Shown here one piece after another: positions 16,452 to 26,169 of a stretch of DNA of 33,572 bases (positions are counted from its first letter, which is position 1; every line of letters starts with the position of its first letter). This DNA comes from FCB group bacterium (GTDB taxonomy: Bacteria; Fidelibacterota; Marinisomatia; SCGC-AAA003-L08; JACNLC01): positions 1 to 33,572 of the forward strand of contig JAADGM010000029.1 in the NCBI GenBank assembly GCA_013152375.1, written 5' to 3'. Position numbers and translations under genes: made by a program. The notes beneath the pieces were generated by a model. That model did no database searches. It was not told the DNA's origin and was given only the letters and a program-made list of their open reading frames with translations.

Positions 16452-19400
16452 CTACCCGTGTCGGCCTGATGCCTGATGGATACCCGCAGCCAATTGAGCC
16501 CGGATAATCCCCAGCGTTTCAGAATTCAGCAGGGCCGTCATTTCTGGTCCGCTGTAGCGGAATCCCTGCGCAGAAAGCTGCAGTGTAGTTTTCCGGTGGT
16601 TTTTTAAAAACTGCAAGACCTCACCGTCAAAATAAAACCCGTCCTGTTCTGTTTCAAATGCCTCCCGGGAGAGAAAGACCTTCGGCTTGTCTGCAAATGG
16701 CCGGCCGGCAGTGGGGCAAAAGGTTGTGCAGTTTCCGCACTCGTTGCAGAAATCACCGATATTGAGAACCTGGTGGGCTTGATCCAATTTAAAGGTCACT
16801 GATTCACTGATCTGAATTTTATCCATCTCTCCGGTAACGGTCTGCAGCTGATATTCCCGGGGCTCTACACGATAGCTGATATTGGCCAGATTCGGGCAGA
16901 CACTCACACAAATATTGCAGACTTCATCACAATAAAGACAGCGGGCTGCTTCCCTCCGGGCTTCATCTTCCGTCAGGGTCCGGCTGATGAGGTTGAAATC
17001 AACCTGTTCGTGGGAAATGAAGTCCTCCATCACCGCACCGTACTCCCGGTGCGACAGCTTTTTCTGATAGTCAACGTCTTTCAGATTCACGGACCGGCTG
17101 GTTGTATTATTGTATTTTTCCCGGGCACTTTCCAGAATGCAGGCAGCCGCTCTCCGCCCGTCACCTACAGCATTGACCACAGACGAAGCCCCTCTTAACG
17201 CATCACCCCCGTAAAAGACCTGCCCGCCGGTGGATGTCCCTGACGCGGCGCTGACCACATCTACCCCGTTTTCGAGCAGCCCTGCCTCCACATCCTGACC
17301 GATGGCCGGAATGAGAGTGTCAAACTGCAGGATCCGGGAGGGTGCTGATGATCTGATGGAAACCCTGCGACCGCTGGCATCCTTTGCCGTACCGGGTTCC
17401 ATTACGGTACAGTGAACCCGAAGCCTCCCATCCGATGCTTCAATTTTTTCCGGCGCCAATAGCTGGATGAGGTTGATCCCTTCTTTCAAAGCATCCTGTA
17501 TCTCATCCTGATCCGCCGGCATTTCACGCCGGGTTCTGCGATAGAGTATGGAGACTTCACCTGCCGGCCCCACCAGCCGACGGGCGGTCCTGGCCGCGTC
17601 GATAGCCGTATTTCCGCCGCCGATGACTGCAACGCTCCTGCCGATTTGCACTTCTTTACCCGCTTTCACAGCAGCTAAAAACTGAATGGGATCGAGCACA
17701 CCCGGAAGGTTTTCACCGGGAATCCCCAGGTTTTTATTCAGTGCTGCCCCCACGGAGATATAAATAAAATCATAGTCTGCCCGGAGGATCTTCAATCGGT
17801 CACGGTCGATATGCTCGCCGTGGCGGATATCCACACCGAGCTTCTCAATGGTCTCAATATCCCCTGCGATAACTTCATCCGGCAGTCTGAAAACCGGAAT
17901 ACCTCGTGAGACCATTCCTCCTGCCCGGGAATCCGCCTCAAAAACGGTGACTTCAAAGCCTTCCAACGCCAGAAAATAGGCGCAGGAAAGTCCCGAGGGA
18001 CCTGCGCCGATGATTGCGGCGGTCTGCCCCGTCGGTTCCGAGCCATCAGGGACCATATGCCCGGAGCGCTCAATGAGGAAGCGTTTGATCTCGCGGATGA
18101 GCAGGGTATTGTCGAGATTGTTTCGGGTGCATTTAAGTTGACAGAGATGATCACATACATAGCCCGTGACCCCCGGGAAAGGGTTCGTGCGCAGAACGAC
18201 TCCGGCAGCCCTTTGAAAGTCCCCTATGGCAGTGTAATACAAATAACGGGGAATTTCCTGATCGGTCGCGCAATACTCGACACACGGCGCTTTGATGCAG
18301 TCAAAGGATTCCAGATTCCGGTCGGTCTTAATGGTTTCGAAGGCATCCGGTCTGGTCCGGTAGCGGGGATCTTCGCAGACCGTTTCGGCATAACCGGTGA
18401 GGACGGCCAGACCTGCCTGTGCAGCTGTGGCTTCCGTCGGTGCCAGAGACTTGATATAATCTTCAAGGGAGCATACCGAATGCGATTTGAAAACATGGGT
18501 AAGGGCTTCGAGATACTGCAGCAGCCGCGTATAGCCGCCGGGCTTCAGCAGGTCGCTGCAGGTTGTTACGGGTTTGATATCGCAGCCGATCACTGAAACA
18601 ATATTGAAAGCATCCACACCGGCTGAAAAAGAAATATCCAGTTTGCCCCCAAAGCTTTGCTGCAGGCGCGCCGCCAGATTGATGCTGATGGGATGCAGCG
18701 GACGCCCACTGAGATAGGCCATGGATTCGGAAGGCGGAAAAACCGACTTGTGATTCTCTACTTCCAGGGTATTGGTGAGTTTCAGGCCGAAGTGCAGTCC
18801 TTTATCCCGGGCACACTCCCGGAGGTTCTCCAGCAGTATTAGGGCTTCATCATATTTCAGATCATGCCGGAAAGCTTCATCCGGTACAATCACCTGATCA
18901 TATCCCAGCCGGACATTCAGGATCTCACGCACCCGGTCCGCACCCAGCAGGGTTGGGTTCAGCTTGATCGTAGTGTGATAGCCCCGGTCTTCCAGAAAAT
19001 AGCGGCCGATCTTTTCAATTTCATCCGGTGGACACCCGTGCATCGTGGATACCGTCAGGCTCTCCGAAATCCGGGCGGGGATATCAATATCTTTAACGGC
19101 CGGATAAAAAGACGAAAGACGGTCGAGTTTCTCGCTGAGCTGCTCTGAGGAATCCTCCATCAGATCCAGAAAATGCTGTACATTCGCGCTGCGTATACCC
19201 TTTAGATCATAGCCTGCGCTCATATTGAAAATAACGCCGGGACCCTTTGTAGTAATCCAGGAAAATTTTTCTCTCAACAGGTGAATGAGGATCCAGGCAT
19301 TGAGATATTCTTCATGGGATTGCCGCAGTTTCAACTCCTGTGACCATTCACAGTTGTAGCCTTCATCTTCCATGTCAATACAGGGCTTGGCGACTTCCAG

Positions 19401-19676
19401 TTCATCCAGTGTCTGGATCGTCTTCAGCTCAATATAGCGGGCACCGCAAAGCCAGGCAGCTATGATATTCTGGGAAAGCTGAGTATGGGGTCCTGCGGCC
19501 ACGCCGATGGGGGTCTCCAGGATTTCCCCGTATCGTTCCATTCTGAAAACATCATTGGGATCAGGGTGAAAAAAAAGGTCTGAGTAGATTCCAAGGATGG
19601 AGCTATTTTGCTCAAATTCAGTCAGAATTCTGCTCAACAGCTTTTCGATCGGAAGGGGTGTCAGTCGATCAGACAT
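16452..19676 (-). CDS. ygfK: YgfK-family putative selenate reductase / iron-sulfur flavoprotein
   Basis: 1074 aa: DHOD-like N-terminus (PIGVAAGPHTQLSQNIIAAWLCGARYIELKTI), GltD-like Cys region (CDHLCQLKCTRNN), FAD site AAIIGAGPSGLSCAYFLALEGFEVTVFE, and C-terminal ferredoxin motifs CLYCDEVCNICVSVCP and CNECGNCTTFCP. Confidence 0.9.
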   Translation of the reverse strand: MSDRLTPLPIEKLLSRILTEFEQNSSILGIYSDLFFHPDPNDVFRMERYGEILETPIGVAAGPHTQLSQNIIAAWLCGARYIELKTIQTLDELEVAKPCIDMEDEGYNCEWSQELKLRQSHEEYLNAWILIHLLREKFSWITTKGPGVIFNMSAGYDLKGIRSANVQHFLDLMEDSSEQLSEKLDRLSSFYPAVKDIDIPARISESLTVSTMHGCPPDEIEKIGRYFLEDRGYHTTIKLNPTLLGADRVREILNVRLGYDQVIVPDEAFRHDLKYDEALILLENLRECARDKGLHFGLKLTNTLEVENHKSVFPPSESMAYLSGRPLHPISINLAARLQQSFGGKLDISFSAGVDAFNIVSVIGCDIKPVTTCSDLLKPGGYTRLLQYLEALTHVFKSHSVCSLEDYIKSLAPTEATAAQAGLAVLTGYAETVCEDPRYRTRPDAFETIKTDRNLESFDCIKAPCVEYCATDQEIPRYLYYTAIGDFQRAAGVVLRTNPFPGVTGYVCDHLCQLKCTRNNLDNTLLIREIKRFLIERSGHMVPDGSEPTGQTAAIIGAGPSGLSCAYFLALEGFEVTVFEADSRAGGMVSRGIPVFRLPDEVIAGDIETIEKLGVDIRHGEHIDRDRLKILRADYDFIYISVGAALNKNLGIPGENLPGVLDPIQFLAAVKAGKEVQIGRSVAVIGGGNTAIDAARTARRLVGPAGEVSILYRRTRREMPADQDEIQDALKEGINLIQLLAPEKIEASDGRLRVHCTVMEPGTAKDASGRRVSIRSSAPSRILQFDTLIPAIGQDVEAGLLENGVDVVSAASGTSTGGQVFYGGDALRGASSVVNAVGDGRRAAACILESAREKYNNTTSRSVNLKDVDYQKKLSHREYGAVMEDFISHEQVDFNLISRTLTEDEARREAARCLYCDEVCNICVSVCPNLANISYRVEPREYQLQTVTGEMDKIQISESVTFKLDQAHQVLNIGDFCNECGNCTTFCPTAGRPFADKPKVFLSREAFETEQDGFYFDGEVLQFLKNHRKTTLQLSAQGFRYSGPEMTALLNSETLGIIRAQLAAGIHQASGRHG

Positions 19677-20511
19677 GTCTTTTTTTCAAAATAGACAATA
19701 TTGCAAACTGGAGAATATTTTTCAGCGCCTTACGGCGGTATGCCGCTGAGGCCCTGATATCTGTGATGGGAGCGATCTCACTATCGATGATGGCCAGATG
19801 TTCCGCGAGGTTATCCGGATCCCGGTTCAGCTCTTCGGTAAAGCGGTTCAAAGACACCACTGTGGGGGCCACCGCTCCCGCCGTGATGGAGATAAATTCC
19901 ACTGCTGCCCCGGTTTTGCGATATACCAATGCACAGTTTACAACCGATATGGCCATGGTCCGGCGCAGACCCAATTTATGAAATTCCGATTGTGCACCAT
20001 AGTCTTTCAAACGGACAGTGCTAAGCAGCTCATCCGGCCGCAGTGCTGTCCTGCCTGGTCCCAGCAGAAAATCCTCTAATGGCAGAACCCGACTGCCTTG
20101 CGAAGATTCCAAAATGATCTCTGCCCCAAATGCCAGAAGACCCGGGAGCAGATCACCTGCGGGAGAGGCGTTACAAATGTTGCCTCCTACTGTAGCTCTG
20201 TGCCGGATCTGCAGGCCGGCGAACTTTTCGCAGGCTGCCTGCAGGGCTGCAAACTTGCTGGTCACCCTTGCATGCCGGCGGAGGTCCTCCACTGTGGTCA
20301 GGGCACCAATCTCAATCCCATCCCGGGTTTCACGGATACTTTTCAGGTGCGGGATTTTCTTCAAATCGATGAGGGTTGCCGGGAGAGCTTCTCCTCGTTC
20401 AAAACGGGGCATGAGGTCAGTGCCACCTGCCAGCAAAAGGGAATCCGACAGCCCTGTTTTGGCGGTCAACTCAAAGTAGGTCTGCAAATTTTCAGGTTGA
20501 AGGTAAATCAT
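19669..20511 (-). CDS. FAD-binding subunit of a molybdenum hydroxylase
   Basis: LLAGGTDLMPRFERGE and IRHRATVGGNICNASPAGDLLPGLLAFGAEI (FAD-binding CO dehydrogenase flavoprotein-type motifs). Confidence 0.9.
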   Translation of the reverse strand: MIYLQPENLQTYFELTAKTGLSDSLLLAGGTDLMPRFERGEALPATLIDLKKIPHLKSIRETRDGIEIGALTTVEDLRRHARVTSKFAALQAACEKFAGLQIRHRATVGGNICNASPAGDLLPGLLAFGAEIILESSQGSRVLPLEDFLLGPGRTALRPDELLSTVRLKDYGAQSEFHKLGLRRTMAISVVNCALVYRKTGAAVEFISITAGAVAPTVVSLNRFTEELNRDPDNLAEHLAIIDSEIAPITDIRASAAYRRKALKNILQFAILSILKKRHV

Positions 20512-20999
20512 TATCTTCGGTCTCTACTCACGGATTCAATAGCATCCACAATTTTCTGATAACCTGTGCAGCGGCAGATATTCCCGGACAGGTCTTGCCT
20601 GATCTCCTCCCGCGTGAGCTGCTCATGGTCCCGGAGCATCTGTTCTCCACTGAGGATCATTCCGGGTATGCAGAAGCCGCACTGAACAGAATGATGATCG
20701 ATAAAGGCCTGCTGCAGGGGCGTAAGGTTGCCGTTCCTGGACAATCCTTCGATAGTTGTGATCTCCATGCCGTGCGTTTCCACGGCAAATATCAGGCAGG
20801 CGTCCACAGTCAGCCCATCCAGCAGCACCGTGCAGGCCCCGCATTCGCCCTCGCCGCAGACTTCTTTGGTTCCTGTTAAACCCAGCTCTTCTCTTAGAAA
20901 ATCCAGCAACCGTAAATGAGTGGGGATACGCCTGCGAACGGGAGTTCCGTTAACCGTCAGTTCAAGATCAAAATAATCCGTGTTTGACACACTCAGCAT
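20511..20999 (-). CDS. 2Fe-2S subunit of a molybdenum hydroxylase
   Basis: CGEGECGACTVLLDGLTVDAC and QCGFCIPGMI...GNICRCTGYQKIVDAI. Confidence 0.92.
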   Translation of the reverse strand: MLSVSNTDYFDLELTVNGTPVRRRIPTHLRLLDFLREELGLTGTKEVCGEGECGACTVLLDGLTVDACLIFAVETHGMEITTIEGLSRNGNLTPLQQAFIDHHSVQCGFCIPGMILSGEQMLRDHEQLTREEIRQDLSGNICRCTGYQKIVDAIESVSRDRR

Positions 21000-22237
21000 A
21001 AATCTGCCTGCCGTAAAAACTCCCGCACGGCCGGGAAAACCGGTTCTACCGGAGACGGGATCATAATTTTCCTTTTGGCGGACTCAATATCTTTCAGTCC
21101 GGAGCCGGTGATGAGCAGCACTGCGGATTGCATCCCGGTCACCAGGTTTTCATGCACAGCCTTCTGATACCCGGCATAGGCGGAAGCTGCTGCGGGCTCG
21201 GCGAAGATGCCCGTACGGGTGGCCAGGTCTTTCTGACCCTTTAGAATCTCATCGTCCGTCACCGTGATACCGAAACCGCCGGAGGACTTCACGGCATTCA
21301 GAGCCTTTAAACCATCCCTTGGGAAATCCACACAAATGCTGTCAGCCACGGTATGAGCGTCAACGGGAGCAAGATCAGCCCCGGACTCCAGGGCTTTGAC
21401 TATAGCAGCGGAATTCTCCGCCTGTACGGCGATAAGTCCCGGTATAGTCTCGATCCAGCCCAATTGCTGCAGATCGTAAAATCCTTTGTAAACACCGCCG
21501 GCAATACAGCCGTCACCCGTCGGAATAAATACCCAGTCCGGCATCTGCCAGTTCAACTGTTCGGCAATTTCCAAAGCCACCGTTTTTTTACCCTCCGACA
21601 GCATTGGATTAATGCCTGTACTTCGGGAGTACCACCCGAACTGTTCAGCAACCTGCATCGAGAGGTCAAAAGCTTCATCATAAGTCCCGCCCACGGGAAT
21701 GAGCGTGGCGCCGTACTGCAGGATCTGGGTGAGTTTGGCCGCCGGTGCGGTAGCCGGGGCAAGAATGACCGCCCGAAGACCATAATAGGCTGCCAGCGCT
21801 GCCAGTGAAGCTGCAGCATTGCCGGTGGAAGCAGCTATCAGAGTCTTCTTTTGTAGTTCCATTGCGTGTTGTACTCCCACCGCAGTGGCCCTGTCTTTCA
21901 GCGAGCCGGAAGGATTGCGTGTATCGTCTTTGAGATAAAGCTGCTGCTCCTCGTCAGAAGATCCCCGGGGGACCTTCAGCAATGGGGTCCCGCCCACATG
22001 CAAACCGGATGTCAGGGGAGTTCGCTTTAACGGCAGGAGCGGGCCATAGCGCCAGATCGAGGGTTCGGGATTTGCTTTGAGTAAATCTTTTGACCAGACC
22101 TTCTTTAAACGGTCATAATGATAAACGACATCCAGATTATTCCCGCACTCACAGCGGTAACGAAAGGGTTCCGGGGCAAATTCTTTACCGCAGCAGACAC
22201 ATTTGTACCCCAGCACAAATTGCAGATTTTCAGGCAT
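20993..22237 (-). CDS. Threonine-synthase-like PLP-dependent enzyme with N-terminal Cys-rich ribbon
   Basis: YKCVCCGKEF...YRCECGNNLDVVY ribbon; PLP-lysine motif LKDDTRNPSGSLKDRATAVGV; AASTGNAAASLAALAAYYGL. Confidence 0.85.
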   Translation of the reverse strand: MPENLQFVLGYKCVCCGKEFAPEPFRYRCECGNNLDVVYHYDRLKKVWSKDLLKANPEPSIWRYGPLLPLKRTPLTSGLHVGGTPLLKVPRGSSDEEQQLYLKDDTRNPSGSLKDRATAVGVQHAMELQKKTLIAASTGNAAASLAALAAYYGLRAVILAPATAPAAKLTQILQYGATLIPVGGTYDEAFDLSMQVAEQFGWYSRSTGINPMLSEGKKTVALEIAEQLNWQMPDWVFIPTGDGCIAGGVYKGFYDLQQLGWIETIPGLIAVQAENSAAIVKALESGADLAPVDAHTVADSICVDFPRDGLKALNAVKSSGGFGITVTDDEILKGQKDLATRTGIFAEPAAASAYAGYQKAVHENLVTGMQSAVLLITGSGLKDIESAKRKIMIPSPVEPVFPAVREFLRQADLC

Positions 22238-23703
22238 CAGCTGTATTTTTTTAACAATCCCGTCCGTTCATTAAATTCATCTATCCGGGCATCCCACTGG
22301 TCAACCTGGCTGTATCGGTCAATCCAGTAATTTTCATCGTACCACTGCGCATTCAGCTCTTCCACGGTTTTACCCTGCTGTTCAACCCAGGTAAAATATT
22401 TCAGATTGTGCATGCGTTTTTTATCACGATAACTGAGCTCCAGCAGCGCCTCCGTACTGATGCCCAGCAGCCGGCCTTCGTAATCGATCCCGGCTTCTGC
22501 AGGAGTGTATTCACCATGCCGCTGTCTCTCTTCAGCCAGACGGGATTGATACATCTCCATGGAATCCGTGGCAACTGTGAAGATAAAGTGAGAAGCATCC
22601 CATTCGAAATATTTGGCCATTTTAATGGCTCCCATGATATTGGCAATTGAAGAAATCCCAAGGTCATCCAGCTTGTCAACCAGACCGCCATCAATTCCCC
22701 TGGCTTTCAGGAGGGCTCTTCCCGCAGGTTCATTGAACAGTCTCATGATCCGGATATTGGGCTCGTCGTCAATACCGGCAACGATATCCATATTTTTCAG
22801 ATTGTGGATCCAGGGCACATGTTTGTCCCCAATCCCTTCAATTCTGTGACCCCCAAATCCGTTGTACAGCAGTGTAGGACATTGCAGGGCTTCACCGGCA
22901 CCGATCTTAATGAGCGGGAATTTCTGACGCAGATAATCCCCGGCCCCCAGCGTTCCGGCCGATCCCTGGGTTAAAAACAAACCGCTGAATTTATCGCCGT
23001 TTCCTTTCATCCCGTCGAAAACTTCCGCCATGGCTTTGCCGGTGACGGCGAAATGCCAGAGGGGGTTGCCAATCTCTTCAAACTGGTTCAGGACTACAAT
23101 GGAATCCCCCCGTTCCCGCTTTAAAGCTTTTACCTTGTCGTATATTTCCTTCACATTGCTCTCACAGCCCGGTGTGGCAAAGATCTCGGAACCCACCTTT
23201 TCCAGCCATTCGAAACGTTCACGGGACATCTCTTCCGGAAGGACTGCAATGGATTTACATCCTAACAGATAGGAATCATAGGCGCCGCCCCGGCAATAAT
23301 TCCCGGTTGAAGGCCAGAGGGCTTTTTGTGAGCCGGGGTCGAACTTCCCTGTGATCAGTTTCTCCACCAATGGGCCGAAGGTTGCCCCCACTTTGTGGGC
23401 ACCGGTGGGAAAATATTTCCCCAGTAAAATGATAATTCTGGCTGAAACTCCCGTTAATTCCGGCGGAAGTTCAAGAAAGTTGACCGACCCGAAACCGCCG
23501 CCGAATTTCACCGGCTCATTCTTCCAGGTGATGCGGAACAGATTCAACGGATTCAGATCCCACAGTCCGATCTTTTTCAGTTTCTGCTGTATACCGTCCG
23601 GTATGAGTCGGGGATTTGCCATCTGCCGGTAAGTCGGGAGAATAATCTCCTGTTCACGGCACTGCTTGATGGTATTTTCGAGTATTTTTTCGCTCTTTGT
23701 CAT
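22237..23703 (-). CDS. Fold-type-II PLP-dependent enzyme (cysteine synthase / tryptophan synthase beta-like), function unknown
   Basis: GKYFPTGAHKVGATFGPLVEKL with candidate PLP lysine; WPSTGNYCRGGAYDSYLLGC substrate loop; 488 aa. Does not read like YgeX (diaminopropionate ammonia-lyase). Confidence 0.7.
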   Translation of the reverse strand: MTKSEKILENTIKQCREQEIILPTYRQMANPRLIPDGIQQKLKKIGLWDLNPLNLFRITWKNEPVKFGGGFGSVNFLELPPELTGVSARIIILLGKYFPTGAHKVGATFGPLVEKLITGKFDPGSQKALWPSTGNYCRGGAYDSYLLGCKSIAVLPEEMSRERFEWLEKVGSEIFATPGCESNVKEIYDKVKALKRERGDSIVVLNQFEEIGNPLWHFAVTGKAMAEVFDGMKGNGDKFSGLFLTQGSAGTLGAGDYLRQKFPLIKIGAGEALQCPTLLYNGFGGHRIEGIGDKHVPWIHNLKNMDIVAGIDDEPNIRIMRLFNEPAGRALLKARGIDGGLVDKLDDLGISSIANIMGAIKMAKYFEWDASHFIFTVATDSMEMYQSRLAEERQRHGEYTPAEAGIDYEGRLLGISTEALLELSYRDKKRMHNLKYFTWVEQQGKTVEELNAQWYDENYWIDRYSQVDQWDARIDEFNERTGLLKKYS

Positions 23704-23726
23704 TTGATATTCTTTCTTATAGTCAA

Positions 23727-24899
23727 TCAGGTTTTCAGCAGAGACATAAGTTGATTTTTCGGATTGGGAACGGTCATTAAGAAGGTCATGGCGGCAATGA
23801 TAAAGGGTTTATAGCTCGCTTCCAGATAGGTCTGCGGGCGGTATTGTTCAAATACGCCGGCGCTGACTTCACCCTGTTCACAGCTTACACCGGAAATATC
23901 TGCGGGCAGACAGTGCATATAGAGGGCCCGTCCATTTTTTGTCAGAGCCATCTTCGACTCGTTACATTCCCAGCTGCTGAACTGCCGGTTTTGTGCCAAA
24001 CCTTCCTGTTCCAGTTCAGTAAGGCCCCGCCGGTCACCTTCACTCAATAAACGGGTTCTCTTCTGCATTACTGCAAAGGGTGCCCAGGATTTCGGATAAA
24101 CGACATCCGCTCCCTGAAAGGCTTCCTCCATGGAATGGGTGAGTTCAAACTTTCCGCCCGAAGCTTCAGCCTGCTGACCGGCCAGCGTCACTACTTCGGG
24201 GAGCAGGTCATAGCCCTCCGGGTGCGCCAGCGTCACCTCCATTCCGAATCTCGTGAGTAAACCGATTATCCCCTGGGGAACGGATAACGGTTTGCCGTAA
24301 CTCGGAGAATAGGCCCAGGTCATGGCGATTTTTTTGCCTTTTAAATTTTCCAAAGATCCGAAATGCCGGCACAACATGGCCAGATCACTCATGCTCTGGG
24401 TAGGATGGTCAATATCGCACTGGAGGTTGACAAGTCCAGGTCTTTGGTGCAAAGTACCTTCGGAAAATCCCAGGTCCAGCGCTTCTGCTACCTGCTGCAT
24501 GTAGGTGTTGCCCTGACCGATATAGAGATCATCCCGGATACCGACAACCCGCGTTAGAAAGGACAGCATATTGGCCGTCTCACGAACTGTTTCGCCGTGT
24601 GCGATCTGGGATTTTTCCTCATCCAGATCTACGACGGAAAGTCCCAGCGCGTCGGCGGCAGAAGCAAAGCTGTATCTCGTGCGCGTTGATTTGTCCCGGA
24701 AGATGGAAACTGCAATACCAGTGTCAAACTGGCGGAACGACTTCCCCTGCCGATGCAGTGCTCTGAAGATTTCCGCCACTTTCAGCGTAGCTTCCAGGTC
24801 CGCCCGGGATTTCTCCCATGTGAGGAGAAAATTGCGGCCGTAGTGGTCAAGTTCGTTCCAGCGAATGCTGGTCAGTATCTCATTCATCTCTTTTTGCAT
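23727..24899 (-). CDS. ygeW: YgeW-type knotted carbamoyltransferase
   Basis: SIFRDKSTRTRYSFASAADALG carbamoyl-phosphate motif; MHCLPADISGVSCEQGEV; CDIDHPTQSMSDLAML. Confidence 0.88.
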   Translation of the reverse strand: MQKEMNEILTSIRWNELDHYGRNFLLTWEKSRADLEATLKVAEIFRALHRQGKSFRQFDTGIAVSIFRDKSTRTRYSFASAADALGLSVVDLDEEKSQIAHGETVRETANMLSFLTRVVGIRDDLYIGQGNTYMQQVAEALDLGFSEGTLHQRPGLVNLQCDIDHPTQSMSDLAMLCRHFGSLENLKGKKIAMTWAYSPSYGKPLSVPQGIIGLLTRFGMEVTLAHPEGYDLLPEVVTLAGQQAEASGGKFELTHSMEEAFQGADVVYPKSWAPFAVMQKRTRLLSEGDRRGLTELEQEGLAQNRQFSSWECNESKMALTKNGRALYMHCLPADISGVSCEQGEVSAGVFEQYRPQTYLEASYKPFIIAAMTFLMTVPNPKNQLMSLLKT

Positions 24900-24961
24900 T
24901 CTTCTGTTGAATCCCTCAATCGGAGTTGATAATCTTTATAAGACGGTGAGCCGGGCCTGCC

Positions 24962-26161
24962 TCAGCGTGTTTTCAGATAGGTACCGGGAATCGCAGCATA
25001 CATGGCGGCTGACTTCACCAATTCTTCCTTCCAGGTTTTTTCATTGGGCGCATGTGCCTGATCTTCATGTCCGGGCCCGAACCCGATGCAGGGAATACCG
25101 AATCTTCCCATAATCGCCACTCCGTTGGTGGAAAAAGTCCACTTGTCAACCAGCGGTTCAGATTGAAACAGTCCCTCATAAGCCCTGACCAGAGTCCGGG
25201 TGGCAGGATGGTCCTCTTCCACCAGCCAGGTGGGAAAATACGACTCACTGGGATAGGTGAGCCCCTTATAGGAAGGACGGGCGTAGTTGTACATCTCGAC
25301 ATCCGCCTGAACCTCCTGAACTGAAGGCAGACGACGAATTTCTTCCAGGGCTGACTCCGCCGTTTCACCCATCGTCAGACGACGGTCGATGGAGACGGAG
25401 CACCCGTCGGCCACGGCACAGCGGGAGGGCGAACTGAAGAAAATTTCGGACACGGTGAGACTGCCCTTGCCAAGAAAATCATGGTCTTTCAAATGTTTGT
25501 TGAGTTCAGCCAGTTCGGTAATGATTCCCGTCATTTTATAGATGGCATTATCCCCGCGTTCCGGTGCAGACCCATGCGCGCTGAGACCATGTGTTGAGAC
25601 TTTTATTTCCATACGGCCCCGGTGTCCCCGGTAAATGTTGCACGCAGTCGGTTCGGTGATCACTACAAATTCAGGTTTGATTCCCAGCTCCCGGATCAGA
25701 TACTGCCAGCAGAGACCGTCGCAGTCTTCTTCTTGTACAGTTCCCGTGACGAGCAATGTGTAGTCATCCTCCAGCCTCAGATCTTTGATGATCCGGCCGG
25801 CATAGACCATGGCTGCCATGCCTCCTTCCTGGTCGGAGGCCCCCCTGCCGCCGATGATCACATCATCTTCTGTTCCCTTGTAAGGATCAAATTGCCACAG
25901 ATCAGGATCTCCCACCCCCACCGTATCGATATGGGCATCCATGGCAATTAAATGACTCCCTCTGCCGATATACCCGAGGATGTTCCCCATGGGATCGATC
26001 TCCACACGGTCAAAACCGTTCTGCTCCATTTCTGCTTTGATCCTGAGAATTAACTTTTCTTCCTGACAACTCTCACTGGGGATGGCGATCATATCCCGCA
26101 AAAAGCGGGTTATTTCCGGCTCATAATGCTTCGCTCTGTTATAAATTTCGCTGTATTCCAT
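24962..26161 (-). CDS. ygeY: YgeY-family M20 metallohydrolase (selenium-metabolism-linked)
   Basis: [32 protein letters not shown] and [16 protein letters not shown]20 motifs; next to ygeW. ORF track start 26197; ATG 26161 ([16 protein letters not shown]) more likely. Confidence 0.85.
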   Translation of the reverse strand: MEYSEIYNRAKHYEPEITRFLRDMIAIPSESCQEEKLILRIKAEMEQNGFDRVEIDPMGNILGYIGRGSHLIAMDAHIDTVGVGDPDLWQFDPYKGTEDDVIIGGRGASDQEGGMAAMVYAGRIIKDLRLEDDYTLLVTGTVQEEDCDGLCWQYLIRELGIKPEFVVITEPTACNIYRGHRGRMEIKVSTHGLSAHGSAPERGDNAIYKMTGIITELAELNKHLKDHDFLGKGSLTVSEIFFSSPSRCAVADGCSVSIDRRLTMGETAESALEEIRRLPSVQEVQADVEMYNYARPSYKGLTYPSESYFPTWLVEEDHPATRTLVRAYEGLFQSEPLVDKWTFSTNGVAIMGRFGIPCIGFGPGHEDQAHAPNEKTWKEELVKSAAMYAAIPGTYLKTR

Positions 26162-26169
26162 CTTTTCCC

